The notes under the pieces: model-generated
What the model was told of the DNA's origin: nothing
The model's database searches: none
The model's input: the letters and a program-made list of their open reading frames with translations, nothing else
In this document: piece after piece, positions 9,725-22,537 of the stretch
Position numbering within the stretch: the first letter of the stretch is position 1
Layout of the letters: each line of letters starts with the position of its first letter
From: Salminus brasiliensis
Lineage: Eukaryota > Chordata > Actinopteri > Characiformes > Bryconidae
Length of the DNA stretch: 64,000 nucleotides
Assembly: GCF_030463535.1 (NCBI RefSeq)
Contig: NC_132901.1
Location: forward strand, 3,801,640-3,865,639
Direction of reading: 5' to 3'
Made by a program: the position numbers and the translations under genes

Positions 9725-11831
9725 CAGGTGAATGTGTTTATTATCACTGATGATTCACTCCATTTCAGAAAGCATTACTGTACATCATACTGACGCTAAC
9801 AGCTAACAGCTAACAACGGTTCTACCTTCAGTGTTAGAACATGTGGAGGCATCTGGAGCCGAGCAGAGTCTTCAGAGCTGAAACGATGACCAGCTGTAGC
9901 CATAAGACACGTCTCTGGACAACTTGGCTATGATTAGTCAGATTCAGTGGTGGATTTATCTGTTTTACCTTCTGTTAAATGAGACATAAAATAATATGTC
10001 ATATAAACAACTAAACAGAGCCTAAATGCTAACTCCAGCCACACAAGAGAAGGGAGAATGGCTGGGCAGAGGCTAAAAGCTAATGCTAGATGCAAAATAG
10101 CAATCAGTGCTACAGTTATTAGTGCTGAAGGACTGAGATGCTAATCTACTTTTAATAGCTTTGGTAAAGCTAATGCTAGGCTGACCGCTACTGACTGTGC
10201 TGACTGGACACAGCGAGAACTTAGAAAGCAACACCATCCAGTAAGACTTGAGAATAGTTACAGCAAATACGTTTGTTCGGATTTGGATTTGCTACAGTTC
10301 TAAGCTACGCTACGCTAGGCTAGGTTGTGCTATGGTATGCGGCCAGTCAGTCATATACACTGAGTAATAACTGACGAGCTCCTTCAGGCAATAAACAGAC
10401 GCTAACGGCTAACTGCTGCCTCTGAGGTAAGAAAACACTTCATGAGGTAAAACTGATCCATTTCTGAGTGAATATTGGTAATATGTATCAGTTCTAACTG
10501 AATATTGATTATTTTAAAGCTTTAACTAAATCACTTTCACATTACTGTGGTAAAACGTCTGGTTATGACTGAGGACTTTAGCTAGCTAACAAGCTAACTA
10601 GCTGTAATGGAACGTAATGGCATTACTTTTATGCTAATGACCTTTAGGTATCAGATAGTGTGGTTTTAATTAGCATGAGGGAATTGTAGCTACGTAGCTA
10701 AGTAACATTATGTTGTAATGAAATCCGACTTTAATGGTTTAAACGAAGTTTTCAAATCTGAATCTTTTCACATCGCCAAGCTTTTTCACAACAGCCGTCC
10801 CCATTATCAGCCACTTCCCCGAAGTCAGCATTTCCACCCTAGATGCACAAGATTACTACGTTGTTGTCATCTATGATAAATATATCAAATATAACATGGA
10901 TATTTGACGTAGTTTAGCATGTGATTGTGATTTTTGTCATGTTACATTCCCATTAGTTAGCTAACTAGCTACGTCTTTTTTCAGTCATTAGCACGGGGAG
11001 CTAGCTAACCATAAACACTCATTCACACCATAAAAGTTTTTCAGGACGGGTTTGTGAGCATAAATGTGGGTATTTATTTATACATATTTAATATTTTTAT
11101 TTAATAGCTTTTTTGTTTTACTGTGGTGATGTTTTCAGATATTTTTGAAAATTTTTATTCTATATTTGAGTCTCTTTAAGTCTCTTTTCACTATACTGTT
11201 TTCCCCAAAATGACCCTTGCTGACCATAAAGCAGGGCTGATTTACCGTATTTTACCTCAGTAATCATATTTTTAAAAGGTTTAAAGATGACTGAAGTGCT
11301 GTTGATTCAGTATGAATTCAGGGTGCAAAAGTGACACTGAATCATCATCAGATTTGATAATTGATTCAGTAAATGATTCAATTAATTGATTCAATGAATT
11401 AACGTCAAAAGTTTAGCATTGACTCAACATCTGTTTAATGACTGATTGCTATCGGAGTAGAACTTGGTGGAGGAAGTGACTGATTGGAGAGGTAAGACTT
11501 GGCGGTAGTGCTAGATGACTAGTCTGACCTCACGTCTGGTCTCACGTCTGGTCTTCACTATTTTCTTTCCTCAAAATGACCCGGGCTGCATAAAGCAGGG
11601 TTGATTTACCGTATTTTACCTCAGTAATCAGATTTTTAAAAGGTTTAAAGATGACTGAGGTGGCGTCAATCTTCTGTTGATGTTTTGTTAAAATTTCAGG
11701 GTTGATTCAGTATGAATTTAGGGAGCAAAATTGACGATGAATCAACATAAGATTGGATTATTGATTCAAAGAATGACGTTAACGGCGAAACATTAACGTT
11801 GACTTAACATCTATTCAATGACTGATGAATG
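9725..11831. other. Spacer between modules A and B
   Basis: This is AT-rich sequence with many GCTAA/GCTAG steps (10030-10700, for example GCTAACAGCTAACAGCTAAC) and no supported gene. An internal duplication with a period of about 366 bp is visible: AAAATGACCC...AAAGCAGGG through TCAATGACTGAT near 11206-11450 and again near 11572-11828. Both halves include TTTTTAAAAGGTTTAAAGAT and several ATTGATTCA motifs. Confidence 0.75.
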
Positions 11832-11943
11832 CCTCATTAACACACACCTCAAACTGTAAGACTAACCCCATCAGAAACCTCATTAACACACACCTCAAAC
11901 AGTAACACTAACCCCATTAGAAACCTCATTAACACACACCTCA
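11832..11943. repeat. 46-bp minisatellite array 2 (collapsed, about 2.4 units)
   Basis: The flanks are the same as in the long arrays (GACTGATGAATG on the left, GGAACTCAAC on the right), but only 112 bp of repeat remain. This accounts for most of the shorter spacing between A and B. Confidence 0.92.
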
Positions 11944-14102
11944 GGAACTCAACAAATGTAAACCCATTACATCACATCTTCTCCACCTCATTAAACCCTT
12001 CTTATTTTACACCACCTTCATCATCTACTACCACACCACATCCTCCCTCACGAACAGACCCAATTCCTCAGATTCGGACTCAACCCAGAACAGTCCTCCT
12101 TACCAACTATCCTACAGCACTGGACCTCTTCACTGGTTCAGAAGCTCGCTCTTCCACACTCTTCCCTAGACTACAGCTGATCTCTGAGCTGAAACTATCC
12201 CTTTAATCAATGCTCTCGTCTGGACTACGGTGGACTGATGCTAGCGTAGCACTCTTCCTGTAAACCATGTGATCCACCAAGCCCATTTCAGTCCACTTCA
12301 GGAGGTTCGTTTTTGGACACAAACCTGGAAACATCTGCTCATCTCCAGACTTTTAATTCAGACAAGGCCTTGATTCAGCCCATCTGCTTCCAGCCATCCA
12401 GACAAGGCCTTGATTTGGGAAGCTCATACAGTATCTTCATCTAGATGAAGAAGCGTCTTTTAGAGAAGAGCACAGAAGGTGTATTAGCTTTGACCTTGTC
12501 CTGAAACAGTGTCCATATCACTACACACTAATTCAGCCGCTCAGCCATACTGTCCCCGCCTCACTGAGAGACTACAGCATGTAGGAGTCAGCAGGAGCCC
12601 CGTCCAGTATGCTAGCAATACAGCAGTGTGTTGTGTGTATTCATGTTGGTAGATGTAGAGTGGTCTTCGTAGCCGTGTTCCTCATCCGGGTCCATTACAA
12701 CGCATAGCACCAGGAAGTTCCTACAGGAGGAACCTCAACGGTGGGGTGGTTAGCCTCTGAAGAACTGTAGCATTCAGATAATGGACTATATTGTAGATAT
12801 TTTCAACAGCTGGACACGTCGGCCGACTGTATGATTCTCAACACAATATATTTATATATACATATACTGCCTGGCCACCACTAGATTTAACTTAGCAAAT
12901 AGATAAGAGCTTCCCATTGGATAATTGTAGCCTTAAGCCACTTGCTAGTGAGGCTAACCGGCAGAAACGGCTTTAGTTGCTAAGGACAGAGATTTATGGT
13001 ACAGAGGTAGATCTACTTCACTACTGTACTAAAGTACTAAAATACTGTATCTGTATCTACTGGAGTATTATATACTTTTTTACTTCACTACATATTTTAG
13101 TGTTTACATTGTTTATGTGCTGCATCGTTACTCGATACAATTATAACAAACCATTTCAAACCCATATCATCACCTCCAGAGCACTAGATGGCGCTGTCAC
13201 CGGGTTTGATGAAGCCGCCTCAGCATTGTACAGAAAATGTTTAGCACCTGAGTGCCACTCAAGTCACTTTTACTCAAGTCTGGTTCTCTAGTGCTTTATA
13301 CGTGTCTGGTTTAGCCTGCTACGTTATTTAGCATTAGACTATTAGCCAACGTTAGCCTGACATAAGCCAATGAATGTGGAAGACCCTTATTCATGGATGG
13401 GAGACCCGAGTTCCCTTCCTAGCTGAAGGCTACACCAATGAAACTGGGAAGTGAGCCTCCAAAATGTCATCAAACCTGCTATGGTCAGGTCTTCTTGCTA
13501 ACTTCCTGTTAGTGATCATGATGGACTACAGCTGGTAGCTTCTCAACGCCCACATTACCAGCCCTGAGTGGACTGACCAACACACAGTGCAACGGGAAAG
13601 TCCAGGGAGGTCAGTGCAGATCTGAGGAGGACGACTGTAGTAGACGTGTGCTGCTGAAGAGTGTCTCTACATGCACCAGCTGCATCTCCTACAGACAGCA
13701 GCTGAGACAGTACGCCACCTACTGGTCAACAGTAAGTATTACAGAGGGAGAAGATCTTACAGAGGGAAGCGATGATGTAAAGCTCTCTCTTACAATTTAA
13801 AAAATATGATCACATTGATTGATTGATTGATGTTAATGAGCATTGTTACATCGTTCGTTTGATCTCCTGTTTTATTTTCTCAGCAAAGACAAATCATCTC
13901 ATAAAAGCATCTTCCTGTTTTAACTGCAGGTGAACAGAGGACACGCGGACACTGGGCGGAACTCGCCATGGCAACCGAGCAGCTCTTTCTATTGATGACA
14001 TCACAATGGTGGAGCTCCCTGTCACAGCCTTCCGAGCTCGGAACTCCTTCACTTCTTCTCAGGACACTGAGGAAGAGACAAGCTGTCCGATTTGGTCCTG
14101 AC
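11944..14102. other. Module B 5' flank, no supported gene
   Basis: This is orthologous to 3070-5221. It carries the 20-bp segment (as A) and the 5-bp insertion in the T-run context near 13084 (as D), and lacks AAAA after CCTTAAG (as C). The 18-bp palindrome is at 12434-12451. The small spliced frame with ATG 13671 is intact. The apparent 104-codon frame near 12977-13291 begins at a non-ATG codon and is shorter in C and D, so I do not call it. Confidence 0.78.
13181..13725. promoter_or_regulatory. Convergent CTCF-like motif pair, module B
   Basis: The + motif is at 13181-13194 and the - motif at 13712-13725, with start-to-start spacing of 531 bp. Both sequences are unchanged from module A. 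Confidence 0.45.
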
Positions 14103-14554
14103 GTTTGTCTTAGCGATTGACTTAGCAGCAGTCGTAGCGGTTCACTTAGCGACAGTCTTAGTGAACGTCTTAGTGGTAGTCTTAGCGGCAGTCTTAGTGA
14201 TTGTCTTAGTGACAGTTTTAGTCTCACTGACTGGCTTAGCGATTTAGTGACTACCGTAGTTATTGGCTTAGTCACAGCCTTAGCTATTAGCTTAGTCATA
14301 GTCTTAGAGACTAACTTAGTGATTGTCTTAGAGACAGTCTTAGGGATTGTCCTAGCCACTGGCTTAGTGACAGTTTTAGCTGTTGGCTTAGCATTAGACT
14401 TAGCCACTGGCCTAGCTTATAGTATTAGTGACTAGCTTAGCAATAGCGTTAGAGACAGTCTTAGCTATTGGCTTAGTCACATTCTTAGCTGTTGGCTTAG
14501 CGACAGTATTAGCAACTGGCTTAGCCACAGTGTTAGTTATTGTCTTAGCTGTAG
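14103..14554. repeat. 12-bp minisatellite, module B (short form)
   Basis: This array is 116 bp shorter than in A, C, D and F. The missing part lies exactly between two copies of ATCATAGTCTTAGAGACTAA, as expected for slippage or recombination between direct repeats. The deletion fuses the - strand pseudo-frame into one of 175 codons, which shows that frame length here is incidental. Confidence 0.88.
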
Positions 14555-14834
14555 GGAATTGCAGGTTCTTCATCCAGCAGTAGATGATGGAGCAGGAGTC
14601 TACAGCTACAGGTCATTCATACAGTTCTGCTGGAATCTGATCTTACAGATCCACACTTTGTTGCTTTGATTAGATTTTAGATTTAGGTCTCGGGATCCAT
14701 GTTTACTCTCTGTGATGTGAACTGGAATAAGCTCTGTTAGGAGCTTCATTAAGAGCTAAGAGAATTGTAGGCACTACCTACTCCATTCTAGACGTCAGTC
14801 TGTACAGACTCCAACCCTTATGTCCTGTATTTAG

Positions 14835-16651
14835 ATGTTGGGCGGCGAAAGAGGAAAAGAAAGGAGGAGGGCAGCCAGAGGTTCTCACAGAGAACAACCG
14901 AGGTTGCCAGGAGTAAAAGCCCGGTAAGGAAGAGAAGGAAAGGAGAAGTTAGCCAGCCCAAGATAATGACCAGAAGACAGCGGAGCGACATCAAGCCAGG
15001 TTAGCTCATTGGCCAGACCACTGCACACAAGGAAGTGGTCCAGTATTTAGTGCAATAGCCTGTGCTGCTATTAGATAGACTCCTGAGAGACGATGGGGAG
15101 AGAGCTGATGTTCAGCTTCAACACTGTTTGTTTTCCACAGACACTTTTGCCTCTCTCTACGTCACTGGAGAGAAACTGGGAGAAGGAGGCTTCGGCGCCG
15201 TCTTCGAGGGAACCCGGGTTTCCGACGGCCTACAGGTTCTTAAATCACCCCTCCAGAACTTCATTATCTCATCTGTTCCCTTTTCAGTCCTCATAACATT
15301 CACACCTCGTCTCCTCTCTGTCTGCAGGTGGCCGTTAAATTCGTCACCAAGCGGGACGACGATGAATACGTCCAATGCGTAAGTGCACCTGGAAGCCAGG
15401 TTTTACTGTCCGATCACACATCACGCTCCCAGACTTCACTGCACTCACCTTTCCACCAACCTTGCCCTGCACTCCTGTTCCTGCAGCCTGTTCAGCTCAA
15501 GACCGTGCCCATGGAGGTGGCTCTAATGAACAGGATGAGCCAGCCACCCACCAGCAATGTGGTGAAGCTCATCGAGTGGTTCGATGAGCCTGAGCGCTAC
15601 ATCCTGGTCCTGGAGCGCCCAGATCCTTGTCAGGACTTGCAGTCCTTGATCGACCAGTGGGGAGGTTCGGTCAGTGAAGAGATAGCCAGGGACATCATGC
15701 TCCAGACGGTGGAGGCAGCAAGAACGTGCCACAAGCGAGGTGTCCTGCACAGAGACATCAAACTGGAGAACTTCCTGATCAACACAGACACCTCAGAGAT
15801 CAAGCTCATCGACTTCGGCTGCGGGGACTGGGTCAAGAAAGGCGGATACCGTGAATTTGCAGGTAAACTGGAGTCTAGGGACGAAATTTACACGTTACCT
15901 TAGAAACATGAGCCTGAGAGGACCCATTTGTCCCTCTCATAGCCACTTCACTGGAAAGGTAACGAGCTGGACGCTCTTCTTCTTTTATGTTCTCAGGCAC
16001 CTTTCAGTACTGCCCCCCAGAGTTCTTTCTAAAGGGGAGGTACCACGCCAGTCCTGCGACAGTCTGGTCTCTAGGAGTCCTACTGTTCAGGCTGGTTAGT
16101 GGACACCTTCCCTTTACAGACGAGCAGGAAATCGTGGAGGGGCTTCTGAGCTTCAAGGACCACCTATCCAATGGTGAGATATCTGAGAGCCTACTCGAGA
16201 GACTCTGAGAAGTTCAGGACGACGTGTTCTGCACGGTCGTCTTTCTGAAATGTACTTAAGTATCTCTCTCCCATCCAATCCAATCCCGTCCCTCTGCACA
16301 GAATGCTGCAATCTGATTAGGAGGTGTCTGCAGCGCAACCCATCCCAGAGGCCCAAAGTGAAGCAGATCCTGAAGCACGACTGGTTCCAGTGCAGCGTTC
16401 CTACCGAGGATCAGGTTAGCCATGGAAAATGAGAATGACTGCTTAGAGAAGAAACAGTAGAAGCTAAAATATCTAGAGTTGTGATCGAGGAGGCGAAGGA
16501 AAGAAAAACTACTAGAAATGAAGAGGAAGATCTGAATTCTAAGGATTTCTGATCCTTAGACGTGCTTCCGTCTCCAATGCGTATCTCCTGGGTTGTGTTT
16601 CAGGTCCTGAGAACAGAGCAGCCTTCAGAGCAGAGGAGACAAACCGTCTGA
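14835..16651 (+). CDS. PIM-family serine/threonine protein kinase, copy B
   Basis: Exons: 14835-14999, 15141-15235, 15328-15378, 15487-15862, 15997-16173, 16302-16414 and 16604-16651. The internal ATG is at 14966, and the candidate upstream exon is 14584-14611. From the ATG the protein is 297 residues with the glycine loop, Lys47, Glu70, the ERPDP hinge, HRD Asp150 and DFG Asp169 all intact. It differs from A at residue 65 (Lys for Arg) and residue 142 (His for Gln, just before the HRD loop). Upstream of the ATG, two substitutions relative to A (AGA to AGG, AAG to AAA) are both silent in the kinase frame but not in the competing ATG-TTG frame. This supports real coding across 14835-14965. The exon 4 acceptor tract is CCTGCAG rather than TTCCAG. 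Confidence 0.9.
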
Positions 16652-16679
16652 AGTTGGCCCGTTTCATCAACAGGTAAAA

Positions 16680-16990
16680 ATGGGTATAAGGAGCTCCAGC
16701 GTGGAGCTGTGGAGCTGTGCATTATGGAATGATGGTGCTCCATCCAATAAGTCTGGGATGAGTTGGGGATGAGGTGAGTTGGTGATAATCCTGAGCGGAC
16801 TAACGCTCTCGTCACTGAATGCAATCAAATTCTCACAGCAGTGCTCCTCCAAATTTTAGTAGAAAGCCTTCTTCCCTGGCAGTAGAGAGAGTTACCCCAA
16901 CAAAAGCAGGATCAACTCTTTTAAATACCCTTAAATTTGGAAGAAGCAGTGAATGAACAGGTGTCCCAATACTTTTGTCAATATAGTGTA
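16680..16990 (-). mobile_element. MITE-type repeat fragment, module B
   Basis: This is the same element as at 7915-8233, 8 bp shorter because one GAGCTGTG step is missing near its left end. It shows independent substitutions (for example AAATACCCTTAAATT), so the insertion predates module duplication. Confidence 0.55.
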
Positions 16991-17479
16991 GAGTCCCTAA
17001 AGTCTTTACAGGAAGCCCCAGCAGTGTGTGTAGCTGGGAATGGGTACACTTGACGTGCTTTGGCTTGCTTAAGGAAATTCCCATGTAAGGCTGGGAACTG
17101 TTTACCCTCGTCTTAATGACGACGACTCCGTCTGATAAATGATGAGAGTGAACGGCGGATTCTGGAAGGTGGGAAAGTTCACCACTGGTTTAATCTGCTG
17201 CTGTCTTAGAGGCCTGACACCAGTGTTTGTGGAAATGGGGGTCAGCAGAGCTCCGAGAGGGGGGCGGGACAGAGGGCCAGTTCACTCTTACAGTGAAGAT
17301 GACCTCATTCCCTTTAAGCGCTAAGCGCTCCCCACTTCTCGTAGAGCTTAGAAGCCTTTTTTTGGACAGAAGCACCAAACAGTGTATGAACCAAAAGCCT
17401 GTGAAGCGGTTAGCCTTTAGCTCACTGCTGCGCTGAGTAGAAGCTGCTGCTGCTGCTGTGTTGATTGTGTGTGTTTCAG

Positions 17480-18484
17480 GATTCCTCCTTTCCTCCATCC
17501 TTGGTTGCCTGGTTCCTCCAGAACTCATCCCTAGGTCATGCCATCTGCCAACTCCCGCCCCTTCTAGCCTCGACTCTGCCCCATCACTTTTTCCTCACTC
17601 CATGCCTTCACCTTCCCCTCTGGCCACACCTCGGACCGCTGCTCGAATCTTCGCGCGTCTTCTGCCCTTAATCTGCGGACCCTCCTAGGCGTAGAGCTTG
17701 TTCCCCGAGCTCCGCCGCTCCCTCTCGCTGCAGTACCTCAGTTCCCTCGACCGTAGTCCATGCGCCCCTCCACTGTCAGTGCCTGGAGTAGAAGCCTCTG
17801 GACTGGCTCCTCCATTCTGCACGACTCCCCAGGTGCGTCGTCTTGCTGACCCGTCGCAGGATCGGCTGACCCTCCCTCGGCTTTCTCAGCTTTCCGTTAT
17901 TCTGCTGTCTTCTAGCAGCCGGTCTCCACATTACGTCCGTCGTTAGTAAGAAGTACGTGTAGAAGTAAGGAAGGACTAAGAAGTACTTTTCCACAATCCG
18001 GCGCCAACCAGAGGAGGATGGGTTCCCCTACTGAGCCTGGGTTCCTCTCAAGGTTTCTTCCTGGCTTCTCAGGGAGTTTTTCCTTGCCACCGTTGCCCTC
18101 GGCTTGCTCCTTAGGGGTCTAGGCCCGGATTCTAGCCTTATTCACTAGCGACACAACAGGCTAAATTCAATGGAGTATTTAATCGGACGTCCGTCTTACT
18201 TATCTGACCTCCATACTTTCAACCCCCACCCCCCTTACAGCCCCCTCTCATATTATCAGAAGCTGATGGCATGGTCTGAACTAACAGACTTATCCTCTGA
18301 CCAATCTGACCTCCTATAAATTCCAGCTCCGTCCTTCTCCCACCAAGCAGAAGCCACCTGAGAGCTCCAGCCCAGAGTTCTCAGAGTTCTCCCCCTTCCC
18401 TTACAGTCTCCTCCCATATGATCAGAAGCTGATGGCCTGGTCTGAACGCCCCTGATCAAAATAAAGATTTTTAGAGCACTGCTC
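17480..18484 (+). other. Probable terminal 3'-UTR exon of kinase B
   Basis: The acceptor GTGTTTCAG ends at 17479 and the poly(A) signal is at 18460. The exon has the same teleost-type segment and internal direct repeat as module A. A 2-bp insertion (GAGAGCTCC) lies near 18361. Confidence 0.5.
18460..18465 (+). terminator. Poly(A) signal AATAAA, kinase B
   Basis: This AATAAA has the same GU-rich downstream context as copy A. Confidence 0.65.
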
Positions 18485-20592
18485 AGGTGAATGTGTTTAT
18501 TATCACTGATGATTCACTCCATTTCAGAAAGCATTACTGTACATCATACTGACGCTAACAGCTAACAGCTAACAACGGTTCTACCTTCAGTGTTAGAACA
18601 TGTGGAGGCATCTGGAGCCGAGCAGAGTCTTCAGAGCTGAAACGATGACCAGCTGTAGCCATAAGACACGTCTCTGGACAACTTGGCTATGATTAGTCAG
18701 ATTCAGTGGTGGATTTATCTGTTTTACCTTCTGTTAAATGAGACATAAAATAATATGTCATATAAACAATTAAACAGAGCCTAAATGCTAACTCCAGCCA
18801 CACAAGAGAAGGGAGAATGGCTGGGCAGAGGCTAAAAGCTAATGCTAGACGCAAAATAGCAATCAGTGCTACAGTTATTAGTGCTGAAGGACTGAGATGC
18901 TAATCTACTTTTAATAGCTTTGGTAAAGCTAACGCTAGGCTGACCGGCTACTGACTGTGCTGACTGGACACAGCGAGAACTTAGAAAGCAACACCATCCA
19001 GTAAGACTTGAGAATAGTTACAGCAAATACGTTTGTTCGGATTTGGATTTGCTACAGTTCTAAGCTACGCTACGCTAGGCTAGGTTGTGCTATGGTATGC
19101 GGCCAGTCAGTCATATACACTGAGTAATAACTGACGAGCTCCTTCAGGCAATAAACAGACGCTAACGGCTAACTGCTGCCTCTGAGGTAAAAAAACACTT
19201 CATGAGGTAAAACTGATCCATTTCTGAGTGAATATTGGCAATATGTATCAGTTCTAACTGAATATTGATTATTTTAAAGCTTTAACTAAATCACTTTCAC
19301 ATTACTGTGGTAAAACGTCTGGTTATGACTGAGGACTTTAGCTAGCTAACAAGCTAACTAGCTGTAATGGAACGTTAATGGCATTACTTTTATGCTAATG
19401 ACCTTTAGGTATTAGATAGTGTGGTTTTAATTAGCATGAGGGAATTGTAGCTACGTAGCTAAGTAACATTATGTTGTAATGAAATCCGACTTTAATGGTT
19501 TAAAAGAAGTTTTCAAATCTGAATCTTTTCACATGGCCAAGCTTTTTCACAACAGCCGTCCCCATTATCAGCCACTTCCCCGAAGTCAGCATTTCCGCCC
19601 TAGATGCACAAGATTACCACGTTGTTGTCATCTATGTCAAATATATCAAATATAACATGGATATTTGACGTAGTTTAGCATGTGATTGTGATTTTTGTCA
19701 TATTACATTCCCATTAGTTAGCTAACTAGCTACGTCTTTTTTCAGTCATTAGCACGGGGAGCTAGCTAACCATAAACGCTCATTCACACCATAAAAGTTT
19801 TTCAGGACGGGTTTGTGAGCATAAATGTGGGTATTTATTTATACATATTTCATATTTTTATTTAATAGCTTTTTTGTTTTACTGTGGTGATGTTTTCAGA
19901 TATTTTTAAAAATTTAATTCTATATTGGACAAGTTTCTTTAAGTCTCTTTTCACTATACTGTTTTCCCCAAAATGACCCTTGCTGACCATAAAGCAGGGC
20001 TGATTTACCGTATTTTACCTCAGTAATCAGATTTTTAAAAGGTTTAAAGATGACTGAAGTGCTGTTGATTCAGTATGAATTCAGGGTGCAAAAGTGACAC
20101 TGAATTATCATCAGATTAGATAATTGATTCAGTGAATGATTCAATTAATTGATTCAATGAATTAACGTCGACAGTTTAGCATTGACTCAACATCTGTTTA
20201 ATGACTGATTGCTATCGGAGTAGAACTTGGTGGAGGAAGTGACTGATTGGAGAGGTAAGACTTGGCGTTAGTGCTAGATGACTAGTCTGACCTCACGTCT
20301 GGTCTCACGTCTGATCTTCACTATTTCCTTTCCTCAAAATGACCTGTGCTGCATAAAGCAGGGTTGATTTACTATAATTTACCAGTAATCATATTTTTAA
20401 AAGGTTTAAAGATGTCTGAGGTGGCGTCGATCTTCTGTTGATGTTTTGTTAAAATTTCAGGGTTGATTCAGTATGAATTTAGGGAGCAAAATTGACGCTG
20501 AATCAACATAAGATTGGATTATGGATTCAATGAATGACGTTAACGGCGACAGTTTAACGTTGACTTAACATCTATTCAATGACTGATGAATG
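18485..20592. other. Spacer between modules B and C
   Basis: GCTA-rich and AT-rich with no gene. The roughly 366-bp internal duplication is present (near 19970 and 20336), with more divergence between halves than in A, for example GATTTACTATAATTTACCAG in the second half. Confidence 0.75.
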
Positions 20593-22537
20593 CCTCATTA
20601 ACACACACCTCAAACAGTAATACTAACCCCATCAGAAACCTCATTAACACACACCTCAAACAGTAACACTAACCCCATTAGAAACCGCAAACAGTAACAC
20701 TAAGCCCATCAGAAACTTCATTAACACACACCTCAAACAGTAACACTAACCCCATTAGAAACCTTATTAACACACCTCAAACAGTAACACTAACATCAGA
20801 AGAAACCTCATTAACACACACATCAAACAGTAAGACTAACCCCATTAGAAACTGCATTAACATAAACCTCAAACTGTAACACTAACCCCATTATAAACCT
20901 CATTACGACACACCTCAAACAGTAACACTAACCCCATTAGAAACCTCATTAACACACACCCCAAACAGTAACACTTACCCCATTAGAAACCTTATTAACA
21001 CACCTCAAACAGTAACACTAACACCAGAAGAAACCTCATTAACACACACCTCAAACAGTAAGACTAACCTCATTATAAACCGCAAAGAGTAACACTAAGC
21101 CCATTAGAAACCTCATTAACACACACCTCAAACAGTAACACTAACACCAGTAGAAACCTCATTAACACACACCTCAAACAGTAAAACTAACCCCATTAGA
21201 TACCTCATTAACACACACCTCAAACAGTAACACTAACCCAATCAGAAACCTCATTAACACACACCTCAAACAGTAACACTAACCCCATCAGAAACCTCAT
21301 TAACACATGCCTCAAACAATAATACTAACCCCATTATAAATCTCATTACGACACACCTCAAACAGTAACACTAACCCCAGTCGAAATCTGATTAACACAC
21401 ACCTCAAACAGTAAGACTAACCTCATTAGAAACCTTATTAACACACCTCAAACAGTAACACTAACACCAGAAGAAACCTCATTAACACACACCTCAAACA
21501 GTAAGACTAACCTCATTAGAAACCGCAAAGAGTAACACTAAGCCCATCAGAAACCTCATTAACACACACCTCAAACAATAACACTAACCCCATCAGAAAC
21601 CTCATTAACACACACCACAAACAGTAACACTAACCCCATTATAAACCTCATTAACACACACCTCAAACAGTAACACTAACCCCATTAGAAACTTCATTAA
21701 CACACACCGCAAACAGTAACAATAACCCCATTAGAAACTTCATTAACACACACCTCAAACATTAACACTCACCCCATTAGAAACCTCATTAACACACATC
21801 TTAAACAGTAACACTAATCCCATTAGAAACTTCATTAACACACACCTCAAACATTAACACTCACCCCATTAGAAACCTCATTAACACACACCTCAAACAG
21901 TAAAACTAACCCCATTAAAAACTGCATTAACATACACATCAAACAGGAATACTAACCCCATTAGAAACCTCATTAACACACACCACAAACAGTAACACTA
22001 ACCCCAGTAGAAACCTCATCAACACACACCTCAAACAGTAACACTAACCCCATCAGAAACCTCATTAACACACACCTCAAACAGTAAGAATATCCCCATG
22101 AGAAACTTCATTAACACACACCTCAAACAGTAACACTAACCCCATTAGAAACCTTATTAACACACCTTAAACAGTAACACTAACCCCATTAGATACCTCA
22201 TTAACACACACATCAAACATTAACACTCACCCCATGAGAAACTTCATTAACACACACCTCAAACATTAACACTCACCCCATTAGAAACCTCATTAACACA
22301 CACCTCAAACTGTAACACTAACCCCAGTAGAAACCTCATCAACACACACCTCAAACAGTAAGAATATCCCCATGAGAAACTTCATTAACACACACCTCAA
22401 ACAGTAACACTAACCCCATTAGAAACCTCATTAACACACACCTCAAACAGTAACACTAACCCCATTAGAAACCTCATTAACACACACCTCAAACAGTAAC
22501 ACTAACCCCATTAGAAACCTCATTAACACACACCTCA
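20593..22537. repeat. 46-bp minisatellite array 3 (1,945 bp, about 42 units)
   Basis: Same unit as array 1. The three-unit block containing CCGCAAAGAGTAACACTAAG occurs near 20975-21100 and again near 21425-21545, and matches blocks in array 1. Units become more regular toward the right end. Confidence 0.93.

Noticed and set aside
12977-13291. 104-codon frame in the 5' flank of module B (copy at 42552)
   Set aside because: It starts at a non-ATG codon, runs through an AT-rich region, and is shortened or missing in the other modules because of the 5-bp indel and a stop.
13880-14407. 175-codon minus-strand frame rich in K/T and R/L/S
   Set aside because: It is a product of the 12-bp repeat, whose period is a multiple of three. 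It breaks into two frames in A, C, D and F because of a 116-bp indel that is not a multiple of three.
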